NCBI GenBank assembly: GCA_964058845.1
Contig: CAXKVR010000505.1
Location: 1 to 19,641, forward strand
From: Carex sylvatica
Lineage: Eukaryota > Streptophyta > Magnoliopsida > Poales > Cyperaceae
Length of the DNA: 19,641 bases
Reading direction: 5' to 3'
Within the stretch, counting starts at the first letter, position 1. Every line of letters starts with the position of its first letter. Positions 1 to 9,320 of the stretch are shown here, in pieces. The translations under genes were made by a program, and so were the position numbers. The notes under the pieces are model-generated. The model made no database searches and was not told the DNA's origin. It saw only the letters and a list, made by a program, of their open reading frames with translations.

Positions 1-179
1 AGGATTTAGAGGGGCATACATGAAATTCCCCCTTTTTTTTATTATTCATTTTCTTATGTTTTTGTTGTGTAAAAATATGTGTGTTTCTTTTTAACTGTTC
101 AACAAATGATGATTTGTTGAAGACCTACATGTCTAATTGACCAAATGAATTGTGAGGTATTCAATTTGACTAGTGACGA

Positions 180-280
180 GTACCAGAATCTAATAGTACT
201 GGTACATACCAGTACAAAACCTCACAATTCCTCTGGTATTCTGGTACCAGAATCTGCTAGTACTGGTACATACCGGTACA
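180..280. repeat. 37-bp direct repeat pair in STP intron 2
   Basis: Two 37-bp copies at 180-216 and 244-280, 64 bp apart, match at 34 of 37 positions. Both begin GTACCAGAATCT and contain AGTACTGGTACATACC. The start of the second copy lies in a perfect 16-bp palindrome, ATTCTGGTACCAGAAT (238-253). The stretch 1-300 is otherwise featureless and would be intron 2 of the transporter gene. Confidence 0.8.
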
Positions 281-300
281 TATCAGTAATTTTTAATTAC

Positions 301-623
301 CTGATTGCCAAAACCGATGCCAACACCTAGTAAAATGCGACCAATGATAAGCATTGCTATATTAATAGCAGCAGCATTAACAGCACCACCTAGAAAGAAA
401 CTGACAGATCCAACCATGATACTAATCCTGCGACCGTAATTGCGTGTAACTAGAGATGCACCAAAGGTGGAGACGAGACCCGCAAAGTAGAGCGACGAGG
501 TGAAGAGAGTCAATACTTGGTTGTCATACTTGCAATAGTCAGTTTCATGCAAGTGCGCTTGCTTTCTATCGTACACTTTCGGGAAAAATTTCTTCAGAAA
601 ATCATCCATTGATGTAACACCAC
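301..623 (-). CDS. STP-family sugar/H+ symporter, exon 2 (partial gene)
   Basis: This is the second exon of a monosaccharide transporter of the plant STP family (MFS, sugar porter), a plasma-membrane importer of hexoses with protons. The acceptor AG is at 624-625 and the donor GT at 299-300. The 323-nt exon joins exon 1 (1537-1678) in frame across a split AGT codon, so the two give 155 codons of a family that is usually about 510 residues long. Visible marks are [14 protein letters not shown], the [10 protein letters not shown] loop, transmembrane stretches around [13 protein letters not shown] and the sugar-porter signature RNYGRR. It ends at GVGIGFGNQ, where many STP genes have an intron. 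The rest of the gene would lie left of position 1. The sequence resembles STP7/STP5-type proteins, but I cannot fix the paralogue. Where relatives have two glycines before VTSM, this copy reads Ser-Gly. No stop or frameshift is seen in these two exons. Confidence 0.9.
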
Positions 624-1536
624 CTATAAATTTGAAAAATTAGAGAAGATAAATTCATCAAAATCATGATGCATATTTTGTTTCTGTCATTATATGTTAG
701 CATTTTTCTTAGTAATTAATCATTTTTTAATGAATACATCTACTACTGTTATTTTTAAAAGATACAGTGTAAGAAAGAAATTGTGAAAAGATTTTTTATA
801 GGTAGTTTGCACTAATGATGATTGATGAACCTAACTATACACTTTAATTTAATAATTACTTTGGAAATGATTAGATTCCCATTTCAAATTGACCTTTAAG
901 AGAAAATAATTTGTAAGGGTCCCTCAAAATATTGATTCCCTCCTATAGCACTTCTAAGCAATGAGAAAATATATCATACATTAGATGTTTTGAGTACTTA
1001 ATTTCATATATAAATGCTAAACTTTTTTAAGTTTATAGAAAACTAAAGCAAATAATGGAAGAGCTAATATGGTGAATATCACGTGTTATCAAGTTAAAAG
1101 AGAGATATTTCTAGGTTTACAGGGTTGTATTTGCAAAAATTTCCCCAGCCTTTTGGAATTAAAGTTCAGAGTACGGACAGATGCAAAGCCCCAATACTTT
1201 CCAATAAATTATTTGCTTTTGCTTTTCAAAAGTAATGTTTAAAAATTAGACAAAATATGAATTTTAAATACTGTAAGCTAATAGAATTTGGGAGCTAATT
1301 TTATTAATTTTTTTGAACTGTTTCTGTGGTAATATAATGCATGTTAGACACTGTAGAGAGTTCATACTAATATATATAATCCTGGAAATAAAAAAAAAAT
1401 ATAACCCAAAAAAATTAAACATGATAGAACAGTAGAGTGGTCATAAGTCATAACCAATAAAAAAGAGAAAATTAAGAAGAAAATTAAAAAAAAAAAGATG
1501 AAAAAATAAAATTTGAAAGAAAAAAAAGAACTTAAC
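624..1536 (-). other. Intron 1 of the STP-type gene
   Basis: AT-rich, 913 bp, bounded by GT (donor, 1536-1535) and AG (acceptor, 625-624) read on the minus strand. I found no nested gene or clear mobile element in it. Confidence 0.8.
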
Positions 1537-1678
1537 TGGAGACACCAAGGTCATAACCAAAGAGAGAACCACCAAGAGAACCAACAACACATGCTAAGAT
1601 GAAATATCCTGTTATTCTTCCTTCATACAACTCTGCTCTTTTGCTCACCTCACCACCTCCTCCAAATCCACCACCCAT
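1537..1678 (-). CDS. STP-family sugar/H+ symporter, exon 1 (start codon)
   Basis: This is the first coding exon. It starts at the ATG at 1676-1678 and ends at the donor GTTAAG at 1531-1536. It encodes a glycine-rich cytoplasmic N-terminus ([20 protein letters not shown]), then the first membrane segment [18 protein letters not shown] and the conserved [10 protein letters not shown]. The downstream product continues in exon 2 (301-623) after a 913-bp intron. The start is chosen because the MGGG/MAGG opening and the distance of about 20 residues to the first membrane segment are standard for the family, and no in-frame ATG lies close upstream. The flanking 5' leader is rich in purines on the coding strand (GA runs around 1740-1790), as is common for plant 5' UTRs. 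Confidence 0.88.
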
Positions 1679-2000
1679 TGTTTCTTTTTCTTCTTTTTCT
1701 CTTAGAGAGACAATGAGAGAGTCACACTAGAGAAGAAAGCAACAAAGGAAGCCTTTTGTACCAAAATGGAGGAGAGAGAGAGACTGAGAAATGGAATTGG
1801 TCAGATCTCTCTATTTTTTTATTTAAATTTCATTGGGTAGGCTCCAGACAAATCTGAGCAGTCCATTTAGAATCAGACAGTTTAGATTAACTTTGATGTA
1901 AAATCACGGAGGTTTATCTATGTATGTGCGTACATTTGACGGTGATTAAGGAGGATTGGTTTTGTATTATATATATATATATTGGATTGGAGATAAGCAT
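1679..2000 (-). promoter_or_regulatory. Probable promoter and 5' UTR of the STP-type gene
   Basis: Upstream of the ATG at 1678, the coding strand shows a GA-rich leader (GA runs near 1770-1785), an AT-rich TATA-like stretch at about 1812-1824 and a CCAAT box at 1832-1836. An (AT)n run lies at 1967-1982. The position fits a plant core promoter. The transcription start cannot be located from sequence alone. Confidence 0.45.
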
Positions 2001-2097
2001 TGACTTGAAGAGTAAACAGAGGTGGACATACGTTTGGTTTTTTCTCTGCTTTCTTTTTTAGGAGATTTTTTTTTCTTTGCTTTAATAGTTGTTAGTA

Positions 2098-2130
2098 AGA
2101 GAGAGAGAGTGAGAGTGAGAGTGAGAGCGG
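2098..2130. repeat. GA/GAGAGT microsatellite
   Basis: A simple purine repeat, (GA)n passing into GTGAGA units, with no coding support. Confidence 0.8.
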
Positions 2131-2160
2131 TTCGGTTGTCAAAAACTCAAAATACAACCA

Positions 2161-2636
2161 GGAAAATTTCATATATATCCTTTAATAATTTTGAAATTAT
2201 GTAATTATTTTCTTTTGAAAATTTGCAATATTATATTTATTTGTTTACATTTTTAAAGACTCATAAATTGAGATTTATTTTAAATTTATATAGTTTTCAT
2301 TTTATCATCTAATACAAAAACAAAAAATATGTCACATGTGTAAGAGAAATAATCCATCTTTTAATTGATCAGTTTGTCAAGACAACAATTTATTTTTCTA
2401 CTCGTGACGAATATATAGTGTCACAATTAATTGAAGAAATTTGTGGATTTTTTTAAAATATAACTAATTTTGATGATTTTAACGGAACAAACGCATAAGC
2501 ATTAAAATTACTTCTTTATAAAAAAAATTAAATCTGTGAGTTTGTAAAATTTAGAAGAATAAATATGATATTATGAATATTTAGAATGTCATATATGTAA
2601 TTTCAGAATTTTGAAGGACATATACAAAGTTTCCCC
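2161..2636. mobile_element. MITE-like element with about 50-bp imperfect terminal inverted repeats
   Basis: The left end (from 2161, GGAAAATTTCATATATATCC and on to about 2213) matches the reverse complement of the right end (about 2585-2636) over about 50 bp with scattered mismatches. Both ends share GGAAA, TATAT.TCCTT and TTCTGAAATTA-like blocks. The interior is AT-rich and non-coding. TIRs of this length and this GGAAA.TTT..TATAT start resemble non-autonomous Mutator-like elements. I could not find a matching 9-bp target duplication, so the superfamily is inferred only. Confidence 0.5.
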
Positions 2637-3696
2637 TAAAAACAAAAGAGATGGTATCAGAGAAACAGAGAGAGAACAGGAGACATGAGCTGTCAGTGAA
2701 GAGATTTATCTGCTTTTGGGTCCATGCTGTTACTTGTCCATGTTCTTCTATTGTAAATAATTAGTAAAAAATCACATGTGTACTTAATACCATGCAACAA
2801 CATTATTACTTGTTAGTTGTTAAAGTATAAGAATAATAGTACAAACATGGTACCAACAAAAGTATACGACCAGCATCCACCAACAATTAATTATATTTAA
2901 AATAATTAAACATAATGATATAAATTAGGACAAATTAAAAGAAATGTAGAAATAGAAATATTAACTAAAAAAAAAGTTTATTTAGAGAGTTTAAATGTCT
3001 TTATTTTGTCTCTATCTTTTAATTTTTTTTATAACAAAATTCTAAAATTTATATGTCAAAATAAAACCGTTATATATAATATATATTATTTTCTCTACAT
3101 GCACATGAAAAAGATATCATTTTTATTTTGGTTTTATTTGAATTAATAAGTTGAAAAATCAACATCCAAAATCTATCTACATCGGTGTATTTTTACAAGT
3201 TCTTGATACTAATGAGAACAAAATCAAAATGTCATGACCTTTTACGTGTACATATAGAAAATGATATATATCATATCTAACTATTTATAGTTTAACATTA
3301 AAGTTTTAAATTTTAAATTATTATAGTTCTAAAAGTAAAGACACGACAGCGACACAAAAAATAAAAATATTTGAACCCTTCTCCTTATTTTATATATATC
3401 TATATGATAAATATGTAGCCTTTTTTTTTGTGAAAATTTTCTTTGATTACTTTCTTTCTAAATGGTTCAAAATCCAAAAAGCAACATAACATTCCAACAC
3501 ACCTTTCACATTTTTGATAGGTGTTGGTCTATATGTACCAATACAAAAAGTAAGCGTCACTAAAATAGGGGACCGATATAATTTTTAAAATAAAGGAAAA
3601 TATATTTCATATAGTGAATGGAATTTTTGAGAAATATATTTCATTATATTATTTTCGATGTTTATGTTTTACATTTTTTTTTTATTCATTGTAATC
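2637..3696. other. Gene-free AT-rich intergenic stretch
   Basis: No open frame, RNA gene or recognisable mobile-element end is visible here. Only short AT-rich simple stretches are seen. Confidence 0.6.
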
Positions 3697-4940
3697 TCTC
3701 CATTCAGAGAGAATTTTAAGTTTTCCATTTTTTTTGTTTGCTCTTGTTATATATTAAGCGTTTAGTTTTACCTAAATCATTAACTATTTAATTAATCTGC
3801 ACTAGTGGAAATGGTACAATTAAGAGCCTTCATAATCTATTTTCATCATAATACAAGGGATTGAAGGAGATTATCTAATTTTATTTATCAGAGTGACTCT
3901 ATTGACTTTGAAGTCCTCTAATTTTGCATATCTTGGACTAATTATATATATGCCCAATTTTATGGGAAAATGACATATTGCTATATTATACCTATTGTAT
4001 GGATTAGTACGAGTGAGATGAGAAATGTATTAGTATGAGAAAGTGACCTATTAATTAAGTTCTCCAAATTGATTATCAAGATACATATCTATGTTTTTCG
4101 GTTCAATTTAGAAAATACAATAAGAGTATGGCTATTTTAAAAATAATAAAAAATAATTAAAAAAATATAAAATATAATCTCCACATATATTTTCATATGG
4201 AGATTATGTTGAGCGGTTCAGATTGACTGTTTGAACTTTAAATAAATATGAATCCATAGCATAGATCAACTTGTATCCTCTCCATTTAAGATAGAATCGT
4301 AATTAAGTTTTCCACTTTTAATTTGGTTTGTTAATTTGCTCTTGTTATATATTAAGCGTTGAGTCATATTTTTATATCAATCTGATAATAAAATTGTTTC
4401 TCTCTATTTTCTCTATATTAACTATCAAGTAACCAAAAAATAATAATTAAAACTTCAATTTAATTACCTGTGAGGCTGTTGTAAATTAAAGGACAATTGA
4501 TAATTATCTACTAGGGTAATTCACACTCAACTAATTCAAAGGATATAATCTTTAATCTGCATAAAATTTTTAGACAAATTCTAATTTAATTAATCAGTCA
4601 CTGGTGGAAATGATACAATTAAGAGCCTTCAGAGTTCAGAGTCTATTTTTATCTGACTACAAGGGATTGAAGGAGATTATCAATTTATTTTTATTTATCA
4701 CAATGACCAATTTCCTTGAATTATTCCACACTTTCTGAATCAGACTTATTTTGGGGGTATTTTTGACTAATCCATGCCTAATTTTATGGTAAAATGAAGC
4801 ATTATATTGGACCTATTGTATTAGTATGAGAAAGTCAAGTAAAAAAAAAAAAAGTATGAGAAAGTAACATATTGCTAAGTTTCTCCAATTTGTCCATCAA
4901 GATACATACTTTTTTTTTTTTTTTTTTGGTTCATTTTTAT
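3697..4940. repeat. Diverged tandem duplication, copies about 3697-4111 and 4275-4940
   Basis: Shared blocks occur in the same order in both copies: GCTCTTGTTATATATTAAGC, ACAATTAAGAGCCTTCA, AAGGGATTGAAGGAGATTAT, CCTATTGTAT, AGTATGAGAAAGT and ATCAAGATACATA. The second copy is longer because of extra sequence around 4367-4590 and a poly-T run at about 4911-4927. Neither copy encodes anything recognisable. Confidence 0.75.
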
Positions 4941-5136
4941 ATATATGAAATTTCTGAAACACTTTGTACATATCAGAGAAACAAAAATAAATACAGCGAA
5001 TGCACATGGAAAATTAGAAATGATTCTTTCGTATAAAGAATTTATGGAGGCATAACTAATATTTTCACCTTCAAATGATAAATTCAAAAGACGATATAAG
5101 ATGTCAGATAACCGTGGCAGAGCCACATAGAGTCAG

Positions 5137-5865
5137 GAAGTATTTCTATACTTTTCTCAAAAAACATTATAAAATATACATCAGATTTAATAAATTATAA
5201 AACTATCTATCATTCTAAAAAAGATCCCAAAATATCCTTATATTTATATACTTGTCTCAGGAAAAATTATATATAAAATTGTGTCTCACTCTAAAATATT
5301 GACTCCTCTCTTATTACAATTTTGGCTTCGTCCTGTCAAGCAATGACTTAAATTATTATTTTCAAAATTTGTGTCAATCTTCTATGATAATTTTTTATTT
5401 GAATTTGAATTCTTCCTTATAACAGTGATTAATATCAAAATTATAACATCTTCATTATTGGTACAACAAATGGTACATACACATTGATTTGAAGTATTTC
5501 TATACTTTTCTCAAAAAATATTTTAAAATATACATCAGATTTAATAAATTATAAAACTATCTATCATTCTAAAAAAGATCCCAAAATATCCTTATATTTA
5601 TATACTTGTCTAAGAAAAAATTATAAAATTGTGTCTCACTCTAAAAAATTACAATTTTGGCTTCGTCCTGTCAAGCAATGACTTAAATTATTATTTTGTA
5701 ATCAATATTATGTTTTTGTGAACTAAGAGATTTTGCTCGTCGAAATTTGTGTCGATCTTCTATGATAATTTCTATTTGAATTTGAATTCTTCCTCTATAA
5801 CAGTGATTAATATCAAAATTATAACATCATCATTATTGGCACAACAAATGGTACATACACATTGA
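5137..5865. repeat. Tandem duplication with a period of about 354 bp
   Basis: Copy 1 (5137-5490) and copy 2 (5491-5865) both start GAAGTATTTCTATACTTTTC and end near ATGGTACATACACATTGA. Copy 2 lacks a short block after GTGTCTCACTCTAAAA and has about 45 extra bases near 5698-5742. A segment GTGGCAGAGCCAC just before copy 1 and TTTTGGCTTCGTCCTG inside each copy could be old transposon termini. I see no coding sequence. Confidence 0.85.
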
Positions 5866-6082
5866 AATATACGCATCCAAGTTCACGTCTGGGGTACTCG
5901 AATCATTACTCTATTTCTAAAAATATGAAAAAAAAAATAATATCTTCACCCCATACTTAAATGGAGATGCTTCATTTGTTTACCAAGGAATCCCCAACTG
6001 CTCGTTGCTGCTTTGACTATTCAATTCCAATTTGGCCAAATTGTATACGAATTTTTGGATTGTCATTAAATCTGTCATATCG

Positions 6083-6148
6083 TTAGTTAGATCTTACACA
6101 AACACACATACAAAATATTAGTTAGATCTTACATAAACACACATACAA
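6083..6148. repeat. Short tandem repeat, period 35 bp, two copies
   Basis: Two copies (6083-6113 and 6118-6148) start TTAGTTAGATCTTACA and end ACACACATACAA, with a single mismatch. They are non-coding. Confidence 0.85.
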
Positions 6149-6599
6149 TTAAAAACCATAATTAAAATAAATTTTACAACATTTTTTTTTTTTTTGTGAG
6201 GTAGTAGGTCAGGAGTAAATTTAGGTGTTAATTAGGAGTGGCTAAACCATTTTATAAATTACAAGTTAACAATTTATCTTTTATATTTTATAAAATAAAG
6301 TTATACTGTATGAAATTTTTCAGTCCCACCAATTTTTATTTTCTAGTTATGTTTTTGATGAAATATATTTAGGGTCTGCTTCAATTGGGGGTATGTAAAG
6401 GGAGGGTGACTGGATCTGTCCGTGACGAATTACTTGCTTCAGAACTTTGAAATTTGGAGGTAAATGGATAAGAGAGAAGAAAACAGAGATGAACTAGACT
6501 CAAAATCTAAAAGAAAAGTTAGCGATTCTTTCGCCTCTGAATCAGAGTGTAGACGAGGTAAAATTGCTCTCCTTCACCACTTTCACCTCCTCTATGTGA

Positions 6600-6735
6600 A
6601 GTACAGCCTTAGAAGTTGAATAGAAGGAAAATTGGTGTGGCCTCTAATATGTGTTGTAGTAGATCCAAGACAAGTCGCTATTTGGTTTGAAAGAGATGTT
6701 TAAGGTGTGAACTAAAGAACAAGTGAGTTTGAATT
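6600..6735 (+). pseudogene. Decayed HD-Zip homeobox fragment
   Basis: The frame containing 6662-6688 reads DPRQVAIWF, the core of the homeodomain recognition helix as written in plant HD-Zip proteins (family form [LQH]PRQVA[IV]WFQNRR). The preceding codons (GKLVWPLICVVV) keep the length but not the sequence of the usual K.QLA..LGL stretch. After WF the frame reads ERD and hits a stop, and a remnant like R.ELKNK follows in another frame, where the R[AV]RWK.K run would be. An upstream LEVE-like piece (6609-6621) is also in a shifted frame. I read this as a dead fragment of an HD-Zip gene, not an expressed one. No other exon of such a gene was found nearby. Confidence 0.55.
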
Positions 6736-6962
6736 TTAGTACACAAGTCAATGAGAAAATTACGTTGCACTTTGTTCTTATCTGCATATAAATACTATTC
6801 CTATTTTGAATTTGGTCGCAGATTTAGTTTTTTCAATTATAATAGAAGCACCAACTCTAACGGCGTAGGTTGCTTTCGTTGACACATTCAATCTGATGTG
6901 ACTCATTTCTTAAATTTGGAAAGAACATAATATATACAAATATTTATAGTATTTAACAAAAA

Positions 6963-7047
6963 CCGACCTTAGCTCAGTTGGTAGAGCGGAGGACTGTAGT
7001 GTTTAACAGATATCCTTAGGTCGCTGGTTCGAATCCGGCAGGTCGGA
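6963..7047 (+). tRNA. tRNA-Tyr (GTA anticodon) with a 12-nt intron
   Basis: The acceptor stem CCGACCT (6963-6969) pairs fully with AGGTCGG (7040-7046), and the discriminator is A7047. The A box (6970-6981) and B box GGTTCGAATCC (7026-7036) are intact. The anticodon GTA is at 6996-6998. A 12-nt intron (7000-7011) sits one base 3' of the anticodon, the standard position, and is needed for the anticodon stem GAGGA/TCCTT to form. Nuclear tRNA-Tyr genes of plants generally carry such an intron, so the call agrees with family knowledge. An upstream CAA at 6957-6959 and TATA-like AT-rich sequence at about 6930-6948 match the usual plant Pol III context. The copy appears functional. Confidence 0.95.
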
Positions 7048-7054
7048 ATTTCTC

Positions 7055-7060
7055 TTTTTT
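7055..7060 (+). terminator. Pol III T-run terminator of tRNA-Tyr
   Basis: Six T residues lie 8 nt after the tRNA 3' end, and further T runs follow. Confidence 0.8.
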
Positions 7061-7435
7061 CTTTTCTTTTTCTGCAGTTTCCTTTTTGTATTTCTTTTTT
7101 TGAAGGTTGGTCCTTGTATTTCGCTGTTTCGATTTCTTTGTAAATTTCCTCATGCTCAGGAACTTGTAGGATCGACAATACTTAGACAAATGACGAAATT
7201 TAGTTTCGTAAATTGACTTAATTAGTACAAGTATCACCTTTTGTCTTGCATGGAAATTAATTGAGAGGAATTAGCTTGATTGTTTAATATTGCTAGTTTT
7301 CAGTTTGTGAATGGTTTTTGTTGGAAACTGTATTTTGTTTGTTGCTGGTTCGATTTTTATTTTGAGTATTAGATACATATATGATCTTGTGTAATTGGAA
7401 TATTTGTAAGACTCTGTGCTTTATATTGGTATCTA

Positions 7436-7505
7436 TTTTAGGTACCATGTCAAGCATGTTGATTTTGATATGAAATCGGTAGATAGCTCCACTATTATTC
7501 AAAAC
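7436..7505 (+). mobile_element. Possible LINE 3'-end remnant
   Basis: The string GGTACCAT..CA followed by ATGAAATCGGT and CCACTATTAT then an A-rich end mirrors, in order, the 3' terminus of the LINE fragment at 17926-18258. No coding part or target duplication was found, so this is a weak call based only on resemblance between the two sites. Confidence 0.35.
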
Positions 7506-7727
7506 AAGATATCATACATAATTTTAATTTGAAGATATTTGATACAGTAAAACTCATTGGTATATGAGCAATTAATTTTGAAGATAAATACAACTGTATA
7601 TATGACTCAATTAAATAAGAAATAACTTAAACCATAACATTATTTTAAAAGTCAATCAAACATAAATAATTTAAAGTGGTCTAAGTTGGAATAACTAACT
7701 TAGATACAAACATGAGAACTTATAATG

Positions 7728-7895
7728 TTATTCTATCAAATATTCAGGTATGGGTTCAGGGGGTTCAGGGGGTTCAGGCGAGTCGGGAGTGGCCGTCTCT
7801 GCCTCCATGTAAAATAAGCGCATCCCGTTATCACGGATCACCACACTAACAAGGATATCATCTGCGAGATAGTAACATGTTCCGTCTTTCCACAT
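7728..7895 (-). pseudogene. Paralogue of unit A exon 'a' (unknown domain), with stop
   Basis: After an acceptor CAG at 7896-7898, the exon reads MWKDGTCYYLADDILVSVVI, then RDNGMRLFYMEAETATPDS, a Pro-Glu repeat (PEPPEPPEP) and a stop at 7728-7730. The exon at 10794-10956 shares W/H-.-.-G..YY..D.I.V, then GMRLFYM/GIRLLFM and the acidic DS.E, and the flanking intron is also similar. Here the splice donor used at 10794 is missing and the frame runs through a GGTTCAGG repeat into a stop. I do not recognise the domain. The exon could be the 3' end of a short gene or a broken copy. It joins in phase 0 with the candidate exon at 8142-8209. Confidence 0.5.
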
Positions 7896-7933
7896 CTGCA
7901 ATCATAGTTTTAATTTGTGTATTAACTTCCTTC

Positions 7934-8062
7934 TTTTTGCCAACTCTGTGTAACACAGATGGTTATGACATAACGTTTTTCTTACCAGAGAACATGGGTT
8001 CGATTCTTGTCTAAAGCAGAAAAGGAATGTGTGTAGTCTACAGACTATAATAATAAAAAAAA
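7934..8062 (+). mobile_element. tRNA-derived SINE, 7-bp TSD
   Basis: A degenerate Pol III A box (TAACACAGATGG, 7951-7962) and a good B box (GGTTCGATTCT, 7997-8007) are followed by a tRNA-unrelated body, and the element ends in ATAATAATAAAAAAAA. The flanks repeat TTCCTTC (7927-7933 and 8063-8069). The homologous intron next to unit A (after 10957) runs from ATTAACTTC straight into TTCTCTGGAATCCAA with no element, which is an empty site. The SINE therefore entered this copy after the two copies separated. The layout fits plant SINEs, but I cannot assign a named family. Confidence 0.65.
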
Positions 8063-8141
8063 TTCCTTCCTCTGAAATTAAGAATCCAAATGCTCATTGT
8101 AATTAATTAATATATAACTACATATTGATAGAGCAAAGTAC

Positions 8142-8209
8142 CTTCATAGCCTGTGCAACAATTCTTCCCTTCTCCGGGAATAGATCTAGATGTTGTGCCT
8201 CTGCCTTTT
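8142..8209 (-). CDS. Candidate exon upstream of the 7728-7895 copy
   Basis: Bounded by an acceptor (ACAG, 8210-8213) and a donor GTACTT (8141 down), this 68-nt exon reads KAEAQHLDLFPEKGRIVAQAMK and ends in phase 0, matching the phase of the exon at 7728-7895. The intervening intron carries a SINE. The function is unknown. The support is splice-site and phase consistency only. Upstream, a TAGGGTTTTTTTTCGC stretch (about 8312-8326, minus strand) resembles a plant 5' leader motif. Confidence 0.35.
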
Positions 8210-8399
8210 CTGTTCATCACAACAATTTCAAAAGAAAGGATAAATAATTTTAAGAAAATAGGAGGGAATGATCGCTAGGAGAAAATTCGCTTTTTTCACG
8301 GGCGATTTCAAAAGCGAAAAAAAACCCTAGCAACACAATAGTTATCCCCCTCCTCTCTTTAGGCAGAGTTTCTACTCTCGTCTTGATCTTGATTGGAGC

Positions 8400-8567
8400 A
8401 TGATGGTGAGCAGATCCATTTGTCAGAGCACGGCGGCGATCAAACAAATAACAGATCCAGTCATGTAGAGAAGTGGGAATTAAGATAATTCTATGATGGT
8501 GATCAGATCCATTTGTTTGAGCGCAGCGACGATCAAACAAATAGCAGATCCGGTCATGTAGAGAAGT
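8400..8567. repeat. Tandem repeat, period 93 bp, two copies
   Basis: Copies at 8400-8475 and 8493-8567 share ATGATGGTGA.CAGATCCAT, GCGATCAAACAAATA.CAGA/GACGATCAAACAAATA and GGTCATGTAGAGAAGT-like ends, with several mismatches. They lie upstream (on the minus strand) of the 7.7-8.3 kb gene piece. Reading them as protein gives only a repeat shadow. Confidence 0.8.
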
Positions 8568-8988
8568 TACATATATTTTTTATTAATAGAATTATTGATA
8601 AATATTTAAATTTACTAATATTAGAAAAAATTAAAAAATAAATTACATATAACTATTTTGAAATACATTCGGACTAAATTATTGTACTTAATAAGGTTAT
8701 AAAAAATTGCTTCATCTAGTACTATTCATTAACGATAAAAGATCATACTCTTTAGTGAAGCAATATCGTCATCAGAGGAGAAGGACATGGCGAAATTGAA
8801 GTCACCAGACGATTTTATGTAAATTACCGAGGAATTTGAACTAGCCATCAGCGCAAGCAATTTTGAAATTGAGCAATTTGAACGAGAGAAGAAGGAGAAT
8901 GAGCGAAAGATAAAAAGAGAGGTTTTTAAGTCAAGAGTGCGTATCACTATCAGTTGGTAGCTTCTACCAAATTTTCCAAAAAAAAGAG

Positions 8989-9045
8989 GAAATTTCATAT
9001 ATATCCCTCAAAATTTTCAATATTATGTATTTATTCTTCCAAAAT
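8989..9045. repeat. Solo end related to the 2161-2636 TIR element
   Basis: GGAAATTTCATATATATCC and the following AATTTT..ATTATGTA resemble the left terminus at 2161. No matching inverted end was seen within reach, so this is a single terminus or a fragment. Confidence 0.45.
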
Positions 9046-9159
9046 CAATAATTACATATTTATCCAATCTAACTCTATAATATATCAAATATCTTCAAAA
9101 ATAATTAAATAATATTTTTTAAAACTGTTTTATTTTATAATATTGATTAATATTGTAAT

Positions 9160-9315
9160 GACCAATATACCCTTCCTCTCTCTCTCTAATATGTTGAGTT
9201 GTGAGAAATATGTTAGGATGTTATGTTGACCAATATACCCTTCCTCTCTCTCTCTAATATGTTGACCAATATTGTAATGACCAATATACCCTTCCTCTCT
9301 CTCTCTAATATGTTG
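9160..9315. repeat. Three-copy 37-bp repeat with (CT)n core
   Basis: Identical 37-bp copies lie at 9160-9196, 9228-9264 and 9279-9315. Each starts GACCAATATACCC, holds a (CT)n run and ends TAATATGTTG. The spacers differ (31 and 14 bp), so this is an irregular array. It is directly followed by a SINE fragment. Confidence 0.9.
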
Positions 9316-9320
9316 ACCAA

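Noticed and set aside
1..300. Possible third exon of the transporter
   Set aside because: No frame here continues the conserved AVPLYLSE-type sequence expected after GNQ. The stretch is repeats and AT-rich intron.
4875..5126. 83-residue minus-strand frame beginning MALPRLSDI
   Set aside because: Passes through poly-A/T low-complexity sequence, shows no domain and overlaps transposon-like end sequence.
6969..7237. Two minus-strand frames across the tRNA gene
   Set aside because: Antisense shadows of tRNA-Tyr and its T-rich downstream region.
8250..8540. Minus-strand frame with repeated DRR..TNGS..HHH
   Set aside because: It is the translation of the 93-bp tandem repeat. The faint likeness to a WRC core (TNGS) is not accompanied by the Cys/His spacing.
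8729..8998. Open frames on both strands, including a plus-strand reading KDMAKLKSPDDFM then, after a stop, a Glu/Lys-rich run
   Set aside because: Interrupted by a stop, with no recognisable family and no splice support. It could be an old fragment but I cannot support a call.
9160..9315. CRISPR-like look of three identical repeats with unequal spacers
   Set aside because: Plant nuclear context, a (CT)n core, spacers of 31 and 14 bp and no associated genes.
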